From JABDMH01 sp965223165 (lineage in GTDB: Bacteria; Bacteroidota; Bacteroidia; Chitinophagales; Saprospiraceae), in NCBI GenBank assembly GCA_965223165.1, contig CBDCVQ010000020.1:1488001-1552000 (forward strand): a stretch of DNA of 64,000 bases. The letters are read 5' to 3'. The first letter of the stretch is position 1, and each line of letters starts with the position of its first letter. The translations under genes were made by a program, and so were the position numbers. A model generated the notes under the pieces. That model was not told the origin of the DNA, searched no databases, and worked only from the letters and a program-made list of their open reading frames with translations. Below, piece by piece: positions 25,993 to 37,000 of this stretch.

Positions 25993-27573
25993 ATGATCGT
26001 CTCCACACATAATCGCTACTGGACCTGGGTCCTGGTGCTGATGGTAGCCGCCGGCTGTCCGTCAGCCGACGATACCGATGATGCGCGCCTGCCAAATATC
26101 CTCTTCATCCTAGCCGACGACCTCGGCTATGGAGATGTCGCCTGCTATCATGCCCGCTCAAAAATCCCTACCCCTCATCTCGACCGATTGGCGTCCGAGG
26201 GCATGCGATTCACCGATGCCCACAGCCCCTCGACGGTGTGTACGCCAACCCGATATAGCATCCTGACCGGCCGGATGGCCTTTCGGACCGGTATGCGCGG
26301 GGTGTTTGCCGGCGTGGGAGGGCCCTGCCTCATCGAAGCAAGTCGCCTGACCTTGCCTGCTATGTTGCGTGACCAGGGGTACCGCACCGCCTGCATTGGA
26401 AAGTGGCATGTGGGCATGACTTTTCTTGATGCTCAGGGCCAGCCCATTGAGGCCCGAGGCGTGGAGGGGGTGGAGCAAATCGACTATTCGCGATCGATCC
26501 CTGACGGACCCCTCCATCGGGGATTTGACCATTTCTTCGGGACGGCTTGTTGTCCCACTACAGACTGGCTGTATGCCTATATCGACGGTGACCGGATACC
26601 CATCCCTCCCACCGATTTGCTCGACCGCAGTCAGCTACCCCAGCACCCCTATGCCAACGACTGTCGGCCAGGCCGGGTGGCGCCCGATTTTGATCACGAA
26701 GAGGTTGATCTCGTATTCCTGGAAAAGAGTCTGGACTTTCTCGTGCGCCACAGACGGGATTATCCGGATCGCCCCTTTTTTCTTTATCACTCCATGCAGG
26801 CCGTACACCTTCCATCCTTTGCTGCCGACCCCTTCAAGGGCAAGACCGACCACGGGCCGCACGGAGATTTCATCTTTGAGATGGACCACATCGTGGGCGA
26901 GCTGATGGATGCCCTGGATCGATTGGGGGTGGCCGAAAACACCCTGGTGATCTTTGCCAGCGACAACGGCCCCGAAGTACCAACCGTGTTGGACATGCGT
27001 GCCGCGTACGGTCATGACGGTGCCTATCCCTGGCGCGGGGTCAAGCGTGACCAATGGGAAGGCGGTCACCGCACACCGCTGATCGTGCGTTGGCCCGGCC
27101 AGGTACGAGCCCACTCCGTCAGCGATCAACTGATCAGTCTCACCGACGTTATGGCTACCTGTGCAGCTATCGTGGGTACGTCCTTGCCTGCCGCGGCGGC
27201 CGAAGACAGCTACAATATGCTACCTGCATTACTGGAGACCGCCGGTGGAAGGCCGGTCAGGCAATACCTGCTCCAACAGACGATCTCATTGGACCTATCC
27301 ATCCGGGAGGGCCGGTGGAAATACCTGGATCACCAGGGCTCCGGAGGCAACAACTACGAACGCGAAGGGCCATGGGGTATGAAGGCGTACGCCTTGCCTG
27401 AGACGGACCCCGAGGCCCCGGGACAGCTATATGACTTGCGAGCAGATCCCGGCGAACGGATCAACCTCTACCGCAGACATCCGGAGGTCGTGGATAAATT
27501 GAAGTCACAATTGGAGCACTACAAATCTACGGGAAGAAGTGCTCCGGAGCGCCCGTCTAGCGCTGACCCATAG
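25993..27573 (+). CDS. Type I sulfatase (arylsulfatase family) lipoprotein
   Basis: 526 residues with a lipoprotein signal (lipobox VAAGC, Cys at residue 22). The catalytic signature CTPTR at residues 83-87, in TVCTPTRYSILTGR, is the C-x-P-x-R motif whose Cys is converted to formylglycine. Metal ligands are visible in LADDLGYGD (residues 40-48) and in VIFASDNGPE. It hydrolyses sulfate esters, most likely on algal or host polysaccharides, outside the cytoplasm. A formylglycine-generating enzyme is needed but is not encoded here. The gene is transcribed away from the PQQ dehydrogenase and is followed by an amine oxidase after a 134-base gap. Confidence 0.92.
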   Translation: MIVSTHNRYWTWVLVLMVAAGCPSADDTDDARLPNILFILADDLGYGDVACYHARSKIPTPHLDRLASEGMRFTDAHSPSTVCTPTRYSILTGRMAFRTGMRGVFAGVGGPCLIEASRLTLPAMLRDQGYRTACIGKWHVGMTFLDAQGQPIEARGVEGVEQIDYSRSIPDGPLHRGFDHFFGTACCPTTDWLYAYIDGDRIPIPPTDLLDRSQLPQHPYANDCRPGRVAPDFDHEEVDLVFLEKSLDFLVRHRRDYPDRPFFLYHSMQAVHLPSFAADPFKGKTDHGPHGDFIFEMDHIVGELMDALDRLGVAENTLVIFASDNGPEVPTVLDMRAAYGHDGAYPWRGVKRDQWEGGHRTPLIVRWPGQVRAHSVSDQLISLTDVMATCAAIVGTSLPAAAAEDSYNMLPALLETAGGRPVRQYLLQQTISLDLSIREGRWKYLDHQGSGGNNYEREGPWGMKAYALPETDPEAPGQLYDLRADPGERINLYRRHPEVVDKLKSQLEHYKSTGRSAPERPSSADP

Positions 27574-27707
27574 AAAGAAGCATCTGTCCAGCTCGGTCTC
27601 AGGAAACGGTACACGATCGGCCTGCGATAACCCACGCACGGGGGGCGTCGCCTAACGTCAATCAGTGGATTTTTGTTAACTTCTAGCAGACGTAACCCCT
27701 TAAGACA

Positions 27708-29204
27708 ATGACTCGATTTGATTCTCTGCTACACCGCAGAAGATTTCTCCAGCAGTGTGGTATAGGTGCCGCAGCACTGGGCAGTGGTACGTTGCCCAAT
27801 CTCCTGGCCTACCCTGCAACCTCATGGACGAGAAAATCACTGGCACCAAGACGCATCATCATTATCGGGGCTGGGCTCGCCGGACTCGCCGCGGGTTTAG
27901 AACTAAAGGCCGCTGGCCACGAAGTAGTGATACTCGAAGGGAGAACCCGCCCCGGAGGGAGAGTGTACACCCTCCGGCATCCCTTTTCTGACGGCTTACA
28001 CGCCGAAGGAGGTGCCGTGATCTACGCATCTAACTATACGGTGGCAAATAAGTACATCGATCAGTTTGGTCTTCAGCGCTTGGACTATGACGTGCCAAAC
28101 CTGAAGCCGCACTACTTTCTCGATGGCCGACACATCGTGTTGGATGGCAGTGCTCTGCAATGGCCTTATGGCGTAACGGAGGAAGAAAATAAACTGGGCC
28201 CCTTTGGAATCATAAAAAAGTATCTGCTTGATACGCTCCCAACCCAGATCAGCGACTACGACTCCTGGTCATCATCCCCGGTGCTCAAGGACCTGGACCA
28301 GCTCACCCTTGGTGCGTACATGCGCAGGCACGGAGCTTCACCTGGCGCCCTGGAGTTGATCAAGCAAACACAGTATTTCGGTAGCACGATTGACCAAGGG
28401 TCGGCACTATCATCGCTGGTGGCGGATCTCTTTTTCTTCTTCACCGGCGCCAAATTCTTTTTATTAGACGGGGGCAATGACCGGCTACCCATGGCCATGG
28501 CTGATCGGCTCCGGGAGGAGATCCACTACGGTCTTCGAGTCGCTGCGGTTGACCAAAGGGGAGATAAAGTCCGGGTGACTGCCTACCGTGGTGGCAGAAT
28601 GGAGACCATCGAAGGCGATCGCGCCATCTGCACCTTACCCGCCCCCGTGTTGAGGAGTATCGATTTTAGTCCTGCCCTCGATCAGGCAAAGAGCAATGCT
28701 ATAAATTCCATTTCCTACCTAGACACGACCAGAACTTATGTTCAGGTCAAGCAGGCTTTTTGGGTTAATGATGGAATCGCCGGCTCTGCTTTTACCGATC
28801 TGCCCGTGCAAGACATCACCCGCCAACCCTACTCCATGAAGATTGACGCGTCCAAGAGAGCCATCATGGAGAGTCATGTCAGGGGATCTCAAGCGAAGCG
28901 GCATGCGGCTATGGACAAGTCGGAGCTAATCGATTTCACCGTCAAACAGATATCAAAGGTCTTTCCCGATCTGCCTCGATACCGGGAGGGAGGACACGTG
29001 AAGGCCTGGAGCAGGGATCCGTTTTCTCTTTCGGCCTATTCTTGGCCCAGACTCGGCGAGGTCTCCGCTTATCTGCAAGACCTGCAACGGCCCCATGGAA
29101 AAGTACATTTTGCCGGTGAGCATACTTCCATTTTGAGAGCTTTGATGGAAGGTGCTCTCCGCTCAGGCGTCCGGGCGGCCAGGGAGGTGAATGATGCGGA
29201 CTAG
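27708..29204 (+). CDS. Flavin monoamine oxidase family protein with Tat signal
   Basis: 498 residues. The N-terminus LLHRRRFLQQCGIGAAALGSG is a twin-arginine export signal. The dinucleotide-binding motif IIIIGAGLAGLAAGLELKAA follows, with ILEGRTRPGGRVYT as the second FAD-contact motif. The C-terminal GKVHFAGEHTSILRALMEGA is the block that lies over the flavin in amine oxidases. It oxidises a primary or secondary amine with FAD and releases hydrogen peroxide, after folded export to the periplasm. It reads in the same direction as the sulfatase; co-transcription is possible but not shown. It converges with the metalloprotease gene. Confidence 0.9.
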   Translation: MTRFDSLLHRRRFLQQCGIGAAALGSGTLPNLLAYPATSWTRKSLAPRRIIIIGAGLAGLAAGLELKAAGHEVVILEGRTRPGGRVYTLRHPFSDGLHAEGGAVIYASNYTVANKYIDQFGLQRLDYDVPNLKPHYFLDGRHIVLDGSALQWPYGVTEEENKLGPFGIIKKYLLDTLPTQISDYDSWSSSPVLKDLDQLTLGAYMRRHGASPGALELIKQTQYFGSTIDQGSALSSLVADLFFFFTGAKFFLLDGGNDRLPMAMADRLREEIHYGLRVAAVDQRGDKVRVTAYRGGRMETIEGDRAICTLPAPVLRSIDFSPALDQAKSNAINSISYLDTTRTYVQVKQAFWVNDGIAGSAFTDLPVQDITRQPYSMKIDASKRAIMESHVRGSQAKRHAAMDKSELIDFTVKQISKVFPDLPRYREGGHVKAWSRDPFSLSAYSWPRLGEVSAYLQDLQRPHGKVHFAGEHTSILRALMEGALRSGVRAAREVNDAD

Positions 29205-29247
29205 GGACCGCAGGCACGACCACCACCTACCCGTCCGCGCCCTAGTT

Positions 29248-30986
29248 TCATCGGCTAATCAACAGCTTCTTGGCGGCTTCCAAATTTCCGTCTGCGCCTA
29301 GCACTCGGACGACATAGACGGCATTGGGCAAGTGCGAAACATCCATTTCGAGGTAATCTATCTCAGCCTCCACGGGCCTACCATGCATCAGGCGCCCGCT
29401 TAGATCATGGACTTGCACTTGCGTGGGCAGCCCCTCGACACCTTCTAGATTAAATCGCACATTTACCCAATCCGATGCGGGGTTGGGATAGAGCTGAAGC
29501 ATCTCGCCCGACCCTTGCGCCAATCTGCCCCCGGGTGCTGCCGTAAAAGATTGGCAGTTTTCGATACTCGGTCCGGAGCTGCAGTTGGCGACCACACACC
29601 ATTCGTACTGGTCATTACGAGTCAGGTTGGTCGCCGTAGCGGAGGTGCTTTCGAAGGTCCCCACCGTCGTTTCTGGCGAAGTGATGTTGGTCAGCGTAAC
29701 CGTATAATCTGTGCTCCGCTCACAGCCTCCCAGCTCAAGATGGCTTCTTTCCCACCCTTGCGAATGGTGGTGGCCAGGTCCTCCGGCTTATCACAGGTGG
29801 AGGTCTGGCAGTGGGGATCTGCCGTACAATCAGGATCCGCACAATCAATCAACCCATCGCCGTCGTCATCCATTGCGTTGTCACAAATTTCAACAGGGGT
29901 GCCGCAGGCAGGAGAACTCGCACAATCGGAATCGGCACAGTCCGTCAGCCCATCACCGTCATCATCTACTAGGTTGTCACATATCTCAGCGGGTATGCCC
30001 ATGCCACAACCATCGGAGGACGTCAGGCTTTCTCGTGCTCCCCCGGCATCAAAGAGTGCACGCATGCGATCCGTTTGACCCTGGGTAAACAGATTCATGC
30101 AGACATCATCGGAGTAGTCCATATAGTTTTGGAACATGTCAAACAGGTTGTCCTGCTTGCAGGAATTAGGTCCCGGGTAAGTACACGGCAAGTCCGTATA
30201 GTTGGCTCTGCTGGCCGGGGGCGTATCAGCCACCAAATCGTCAAACCGGCAGGGCCCGTCTCCCCAGATGTGTCGTAGATTTAGCCAGTGTCCTACTTCA
30301 TGAGTGGTGGTACGACCTAGGTCAAAGCCACTTAGAAAATTGTAGGGGCCCCTCCCGAAAGCCAGATAATTGCAGACGACGCCATCGGTGGCGGCACTCC
30401 CCCCGGGAAACTGTGCGTAGCCCAGGAGATTGTTGCTTAGATCACAGACCCAGATATTCAAATAATCCCCGCCGGGCCAAGCATCCTGTCCACCCGTGGA
30501 GGTAAACTTGACATCGTCATTGCTGCTAAAAGACGTACGGCTGGTGGCGGTACGTGTGATCCCGTTGGTCGCATTGCCGTTTGGATCACGGGTCGCCAGG
30601 CAAAACTCCACTTCCACATCCGCGGCGATGCCCATAAAATCGGACGGCGTGTTGGATGCATCGGCATTGGTACGGCGAAAATCCTCATTCAACACTTGAA
30701 TTTGCGACACAATCTGGGCGTCGCTGAGATTTTCTGCCGCAGTGTTGTACACTATGTGTACGACCACAGGAATGGTGACCACACCCACTGCAGCTCGCTT
30801 GTGGGGTGCCCTCCGAATGTAGTCCTGGGTCAACTGCTCGATCTGATCCATCCGGCGTTGGAGGTCAGGATCTTGCTGGAGTTGTTGCTCCAACACATCC
30901 ATCGTCCCGCAGTTGCGTTGCGCATGTAGGGATGGAGAAAGGAATAGGAAGATCAGGGAGAGGATAAGGTATGGTAGATGCCTCAT
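29248..30986 (-). pseudogene. M43 (pappalysin-like) secreted zinc metalloprotease with T9SS tail, frameshifted
   Basis: The 431-residue upstream part has a signal peptide (ending HAQ), the zinc site HEVGHWLNLRH at residues 229-239 with the Met-turn region QNYMDYSDDVCMN, and two Asp-rich calcium repeats (DNLVDDDGDGLTDCADSDC and a near copy). It then enters a fibronectin type III domain (EAILSWEAVSGAQ) and stops at 29691. One base of frame change near 29700-29712 restores the reading YTVTLTNITSPETTVG, which continues to 29248 and ends in a type A T9SS sorting domain (LYPNPASDWVNV, AAKKLLISR). The protease half is intact, but the product would lack the secretion tail. A single shift could be a sequencing error, so the gene may be functional in the organism. 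Confidence 0.75.
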
Positions 30987-31076
30987 AATGCACTTTTAGC
31001 TGATGTAGAAACAAAGCCGTTAGATGCAAAGGGGCATTTCAAATATAAGATATCCTGGGCCTTCCTGTGCGCATTT

Positions 31077-34000
31077 ACTTCAATTCCAGTAGGTGCAATT
31101 GAAGGCCCTTTGTAGCTGGGGGGAACATCGGCGTAGATCGATTTCAATTCCAGTAGGTGCAATTGAAGGATACAATGAACTGATTGGCTGAAGTCTGAGT
31201 AATAGATTTCAATTCCAGTAGGTGCAATTGAAGGACTTGCCCCAGCAGGAGCATTTACCTCAAATTGTGAATTTCAATTCCAGTAGGTGCAATTGAAGGC
31301 GATGCGGGCGATTTCGATGGCATCAAAAAACTCAAATTTCAATTCCAGTAGGTGCAATTGAAGGTTAGTATCAAATCGTATCTAGACACTGGTATCGTAT
31401 CATTTCAATTCCAGTAGGTGCAATTGAAGGCGGGCACGGGAGGGCGGCGGATTACCCTACCACAAATTTCAATTCCAGTAGGTGCAATTGAAGGCAGATC
31501 GAACGCATTCGCCACAGAAGGTGAAGCTAGATTTCAATTCCAGTAGGTGCAATTGAAGGCCCCATCATCGTCATCCTTAAAGACTATTCCACAAATTTCA
31601 ATTCCAGTAGGTGCAATTGAAGGTATCCTTTTTGTATGGCAGCAAACCGCCGCTGTAGGATTTCAATTCCAGTAGGTGCAATTGAAGGTTAGTCAGGAGG
31701 ATATACTAAACAGTATACGTAATCTATTTCAATTCCAGTAGGTGCCATTGAAGGTCAGATACATGCATTCGAGATGTCGAGTGGATCAGATTTCAATTCC
31801 AGTAGGTGCAATTGAAGGTAGGAACAAGAAGGGTACAATAAATCCGAGATTCTAATTTCAATTCCAGTAGGTGCAATTGAAGGCGGCCGCCAAGTGGCAA
31901 GGAACGGCGCCGCAAATAAAATTTCAATTCCAGTAGGTGCAATTGAAGGACTCCAGGTCTTCGAGGTCTTCGCCAATGATGTCCTGCATTTCAATTCCAG
32001 TAGGTGCAATTGAAGGACTTTGCCTTTGCGTTTTTGACGTGGACACTGTAGGATTTCAATTCCAGTAGGTGCAATTGAAGGCATATCGCAGATCGGATTC
32101 GCGCAAACGGACAGTACAATTTCAATTCCAGTAGGTGCAATTGAAGGCATCTTCTCCGGAAACTGTATAAACCCTGAATCCGATTTCAATTCCAGTAGGT
32201 GCAATTGAAGGCGGGCACGGGAGGGCGGCGGATTACCCTACCACAAATTTCAATTCCAGTAGGTGCAATTGAAGGCAGATCGAACGCATTCGCCACAGAA
32301 GGTGAAGCTAGATTTCAATTCCAGTAGGTGCAATTGAAGGCCCCATCATCGTCATCCTTAAAGACTATTCCACAAATTTCAATTCCAGTAGGTGCAATTG
32401 AAGGTATCCTTTTTGTATGGCAGCAAACCGCCGCTGTAGGATTTCAATTCCAGTAGGTGCAATTGAAGGTTAGTCAGGAGGATATACTAAACAGTATACG
32501 TAATCTATTTCAATTCCAGTAGGTGCCATTGAAGGTCTGTACCGGGATCTGGGATACCGAGAAATCCAAACCATTTCAATTCCAGTAGGTGCAATTGAAG
32601 GTCAGATACATGCATTCGAGATGTCGAGTGGATCAGATTTCAATTCCAGTAGGTGCAATTGAAGGTAGGAACAAGAAGGGTACAATAAATCCGAGATTCT
32701 AATTTCAATTCCAGTAGGTGCAATTGAAGGCGGCCGCCAAGTGGCAAGGAACGGCGCCGCAAATAAAATTTCAATTCCAGTAGGTGCAATTGAAGGACTC
32801 CAGGTCTTCGAGGTCTTCGCCAATGATGTCCTGCATTTCAATTCCAGTAGGTGCAATTGAAGGACTTTGCCTTTGCGTTTTTCACGTGGACACTGTAGGA
32901 TTTCAATTCCAGTAGGTGCAATTGAAGGCATATCGCAGATCGGATTCGCGCAAACGGACAGTACAATTTCAATTCCAGTAGGTGCAATTGAAGGCATCTT
33001 CTCCGGAAACTGGATAAACCCTGAATCCGATTTCAATTCCAGTAGGTGCAATTGAAGGCATAGTCTTCTTTTGCCTCTGCTGGGCTTACATCCTATTTCA
33101 ATTCCAGTAGGTGCAATTGAAGGGATTAACCCGAATGATCCAACCTGGATACGAGTGTATTTCAATTCCAGTAGGTGCAATTGAAGGCCAGTAGGGCCCC
33201 AGCGAATCGGCCACCTTCATCCGATTTCAATTCCAGTAGGTGCAATTGAAGGATTCAGTGCTCAAATTGTTCGGTTTGACTTTAGATTCATTTCAATTCC
33301 AGTAGGTGCAATTGAAGGCCTCATGATAAAGACTGCACGAAGTCACATGAATCACATTTCAATTCCAGTAGGTGCAATTGAAGGTATTTTTCGCGGAAGG
33401 ACGCAAGTAATGATGAGATATTTCAATTCCAGTAGGTGCAATTGAAGGCTAATACCTCTGGTCCTTATGCACATGCTAATACCTCATTTCAATTCCAGTA
33501 GGTGCAATTGAAGGGTTGAACCTGCTGCTATAGCTGCTGCTGCTGGTAAATTTCAATTCCAGTAGGTGCAATTGAAGGGCATGCCTACAAGAGGCTGCAT
33601 CAAGTTCTCCCGCAAATTTCAATTCCAGTAGGTGCAATTGAAGGCTTTGGAGAGCTGGACAACGACCTGTATAACCTCTTCATTTCAATTCCAGTAGGTG
33701 CAATTGAAGGCATTCACCAGCAGGTCCGCTCGGATCTTGAAAAACAATTTCAATTCCAGTAGGTGCAATTGAAGGTCATGATTGTGTACCAACCAAAGGC
33801 ACATATTCTAGATTTCAATTCCAGTAGGTGCAATTGAAGGAGCCGAGCGTAAGCTCCGGCAGCTATTCGACTTCAATTTCAATTCCAGTAGGTGCAATTG
33901 AAGGAAGCAGCGTATTGTCAGCGACACAGCTGTGAGGCATATTTCAATTCCAGTAGGTGCAATTGAAGGCTGACGCTGACACAGATGACCAACATCGTTG

Positions 34001-37000
34001 GAGTATTTCAATTCCAGTAGGTGCAATTGAAGGCAAAAGGATCATCATCAGGTGAAGCCCCGTAGAGGAATTTCAATTCCAGTAGGTGCAATTGAAGGGA
34101 ACCCACGCGATTGGCAATGTAGACTCCATAGGCATATTTCAATTCCAGTAGGTGCAATTGAAGGACAAGATGCTACCAGCTAGCGAGGTGCTGCATTTTA
34201 ATTTCAATTCCAGTAGGTGCAATTGAAGGGGGGTCGTATTTGGTAAGACATGCAAGCACGTCGTAATTTCAATTCCAGTAGGTGCAATTGAAGGATGGTT
34301 TGCGTGAGGCGTCGATACTTGCTTTTTACACATTTCAATTCCAGTAGGTGCAATTGAAGGCCCTTGTAATGTCCTTGATCAGCACCTACATACGGATTTC
34401 AATTCCAGTAGGTGCAATTGAAGGGGAAAAGAATAAATTTGTTCATGGGCCCATATGGTAAATTTCAATTCCAGTAGGTGCAATTGAAGGAAGCAATAAG
34501 CCGAGCCGTTTCGCCAAAGTTACACCAATTTCAATTCCAGTAGGTGCAATTGAAGGCAGTTTCTAAAGAACAAGGCCTATTTGATCTCACGGATTTCAAT
34601 TCCAGTAGGTGCAATTGAAGGTCTCGGATAGCTCGAACTTGATTTCACCCAGTTCGGATTTCAATTCCAGTAGGTGCAATTGAAGGCTGGCGGTCCGACG
34701 CTGTACGAGACGCTGATACCATTTCAATTCCAGTAGGTGCAATTGAAGGATGAACTCAACGCCCTCATGGCCGATCACCTTCTCAATTTCAATTCCAGTA
34801 GGTGCAATTGAAGGTTTTTTCTGGGACACAGACAGCCTGCGCTTGGCGATATTTCAATTCCAGTAGGTGCAATTGAAGGATAATGTTAGATTATCAGGGA
34901 GTCCCGGGAGGTGTATTTCAATTCCAGTAGGTGCAATTGAAGGTGCAGCTCGATGTCTGCAGCCCAGCAGATCAGTATATTTCAATTCCAGTAGGTGCAA
35001 TTGAAGGCGGCTTTGACTCTAAGGCCCGATTCAGCTTCGCGAATTTCAATTCCAGTAGGTGCAATTGAAGGCTACAAAGAAATCCAGGCGGACCCGTCGT
35101 TCAAGATTTCAATTCCAGTAGGTGCAATTGAAGGTCGGATCTTGAAAAACATGGGGTCCTGTGGATCGAATTTCAATTCCAGTAGGTGCAATTGAAGGCC
35201 TATGCGGGTTTGCCCATCGATCTGAACACGGGATTTCAATTCCAGTAGGTGCAATTGAAGGACTTCGGCACTCGTAGCCACCATGCGGAATCGTTGAATT
35301 TCAATTCCAGTAGGTGCAATTGAAGGGGGTACCTTGGATCCTCCTTGATGGCTATACCACCAATTTCAATTCCAGTAGGTGCAATTGAAGGCCATACGCC
35401 AGCATCATCGATATCGTACTCGAGCGATTTCAATTCCAGTAGGTGCAATTGAAGGCGGTGAAGTTGGCGTCGGTGAACATCTCGTTGACGGATTTCAATT
35501 CCAGTAGGTGCAATTGAAGGTTAACTTGAGCTGTCGCCGCACTTTACCGATCGGCAATTTCAATTCCAGTAGGTGCAATTGAAGGATAACGGGCAGCTGT
35601 CGGACACAGCCGACAACGAATTTCAATTCCAGTAGGTGCAATTGAAGGGTGATTGCTAGCGATACCGTTTGGTATTACGACAAATTTCAATTCCAGTAGG
35701 TGCAATTGAAGGTTTGGCCTCGCATCGATGGCAGGTCCCGGTCTTCTTCATTTCAATTCCAGTAGGTGCAATTGAAGGCATCCTCAAGGGTGCGGCGGAC
35801 AATACGACCATCTTATTTCAATTCCAGTAGGTGCAATTGAAGGGCTCAACCGTACAGGTTCCACATGGAACTTTGTCAATTTCAATTCCAGTAGGTGCAA
35901 TTGAAGGCAATCGACTTGAGCTGAGCGATCATGAGTACTGCTGATTTCAATTCCAGTAGGTGCAATTGAAGGGCAGGACAGGCGTTGAGCCCGTGCCTGG
36001 TAGTACCGATTTCAATTCCAGTAGGTGCAATTGAAGGCAGAGTCACCTATGGTCACACCGTTGTGATGCCTGATTTCAATTCCAGTAGGTGCAATTGAAG
36101 GGCGCTTGAGTTCTCTATCCATAGCTCGTTGTCCAATTTCAATTCCAGTAGGTGCAATTGAAGGCGTCGTTGACGTACTTGCTACTCAACTGATTATTGG
36201 ATTTCAATTCCAGTAGGTGCAATTGAAGGGGCTACTTCCACAGGCATCACAACGGCGTTACCATATTTCAATTCCAGTAGGTGCAATTGAAGGTCAGGCT
36301 CAGTCTCCGCCAACGTCTTCAGGAAGTTCGATTTCAATTCCAGTAGGTGCAATTGAAGGACGCACATGCAAGGGGATGAGTTCGTCGTAGCAGCATTTCA
36401 ATTCCAGTAGGTGCAATTGAAGGGTTTGCTGGCGACAGCAAGCCCGAACAGCCAAAGTAAATTTCAATTCCAGTAGGTGCAATTGAAGGTCAAACTGCCT
36501 CGTAGCAACTGGGGTAAGACGCTCGAATTTCAATTCCAGTAGGTGCAATTGAAGGCTAGTCCTCAATGACTACGCTCCCGATCGAATCGAATTTCAATTC
36601 CAGTAGGTGCAATTGAAGGGTGATTCGAGTCTGCAATGGAATCGAAGATCATGTATTTCAATTCCAGTAGGTGCAATTGAAGGGCAAAGTCGAAGTCACA
36701 CACTGTCCAAAGGGACGGATTTCAATTCCAGTAGGTGCAATTGAAGGGTGATTCGAGTCTGCAATGGAATCGAAGATCATGTATTTCAATTCCAGTAGGT
36801 GCAATTGAAGGGCAAAGTCGAAGTCACACACTGTCCAAAGGGACGGATTTCAATTCCAGTAGGTGCAATTGAAGGTGCGTAGCCCCGCACACTTCGTTAC
36901 CAAGCGTGTATGATTTCAATTCCAGTAGGTGCAATTGAAGGGTACTTGGTAAGGGTGACTTTGCCTTGACCCAGGAGATTTCAATTCCAGTAGGTGCAAT

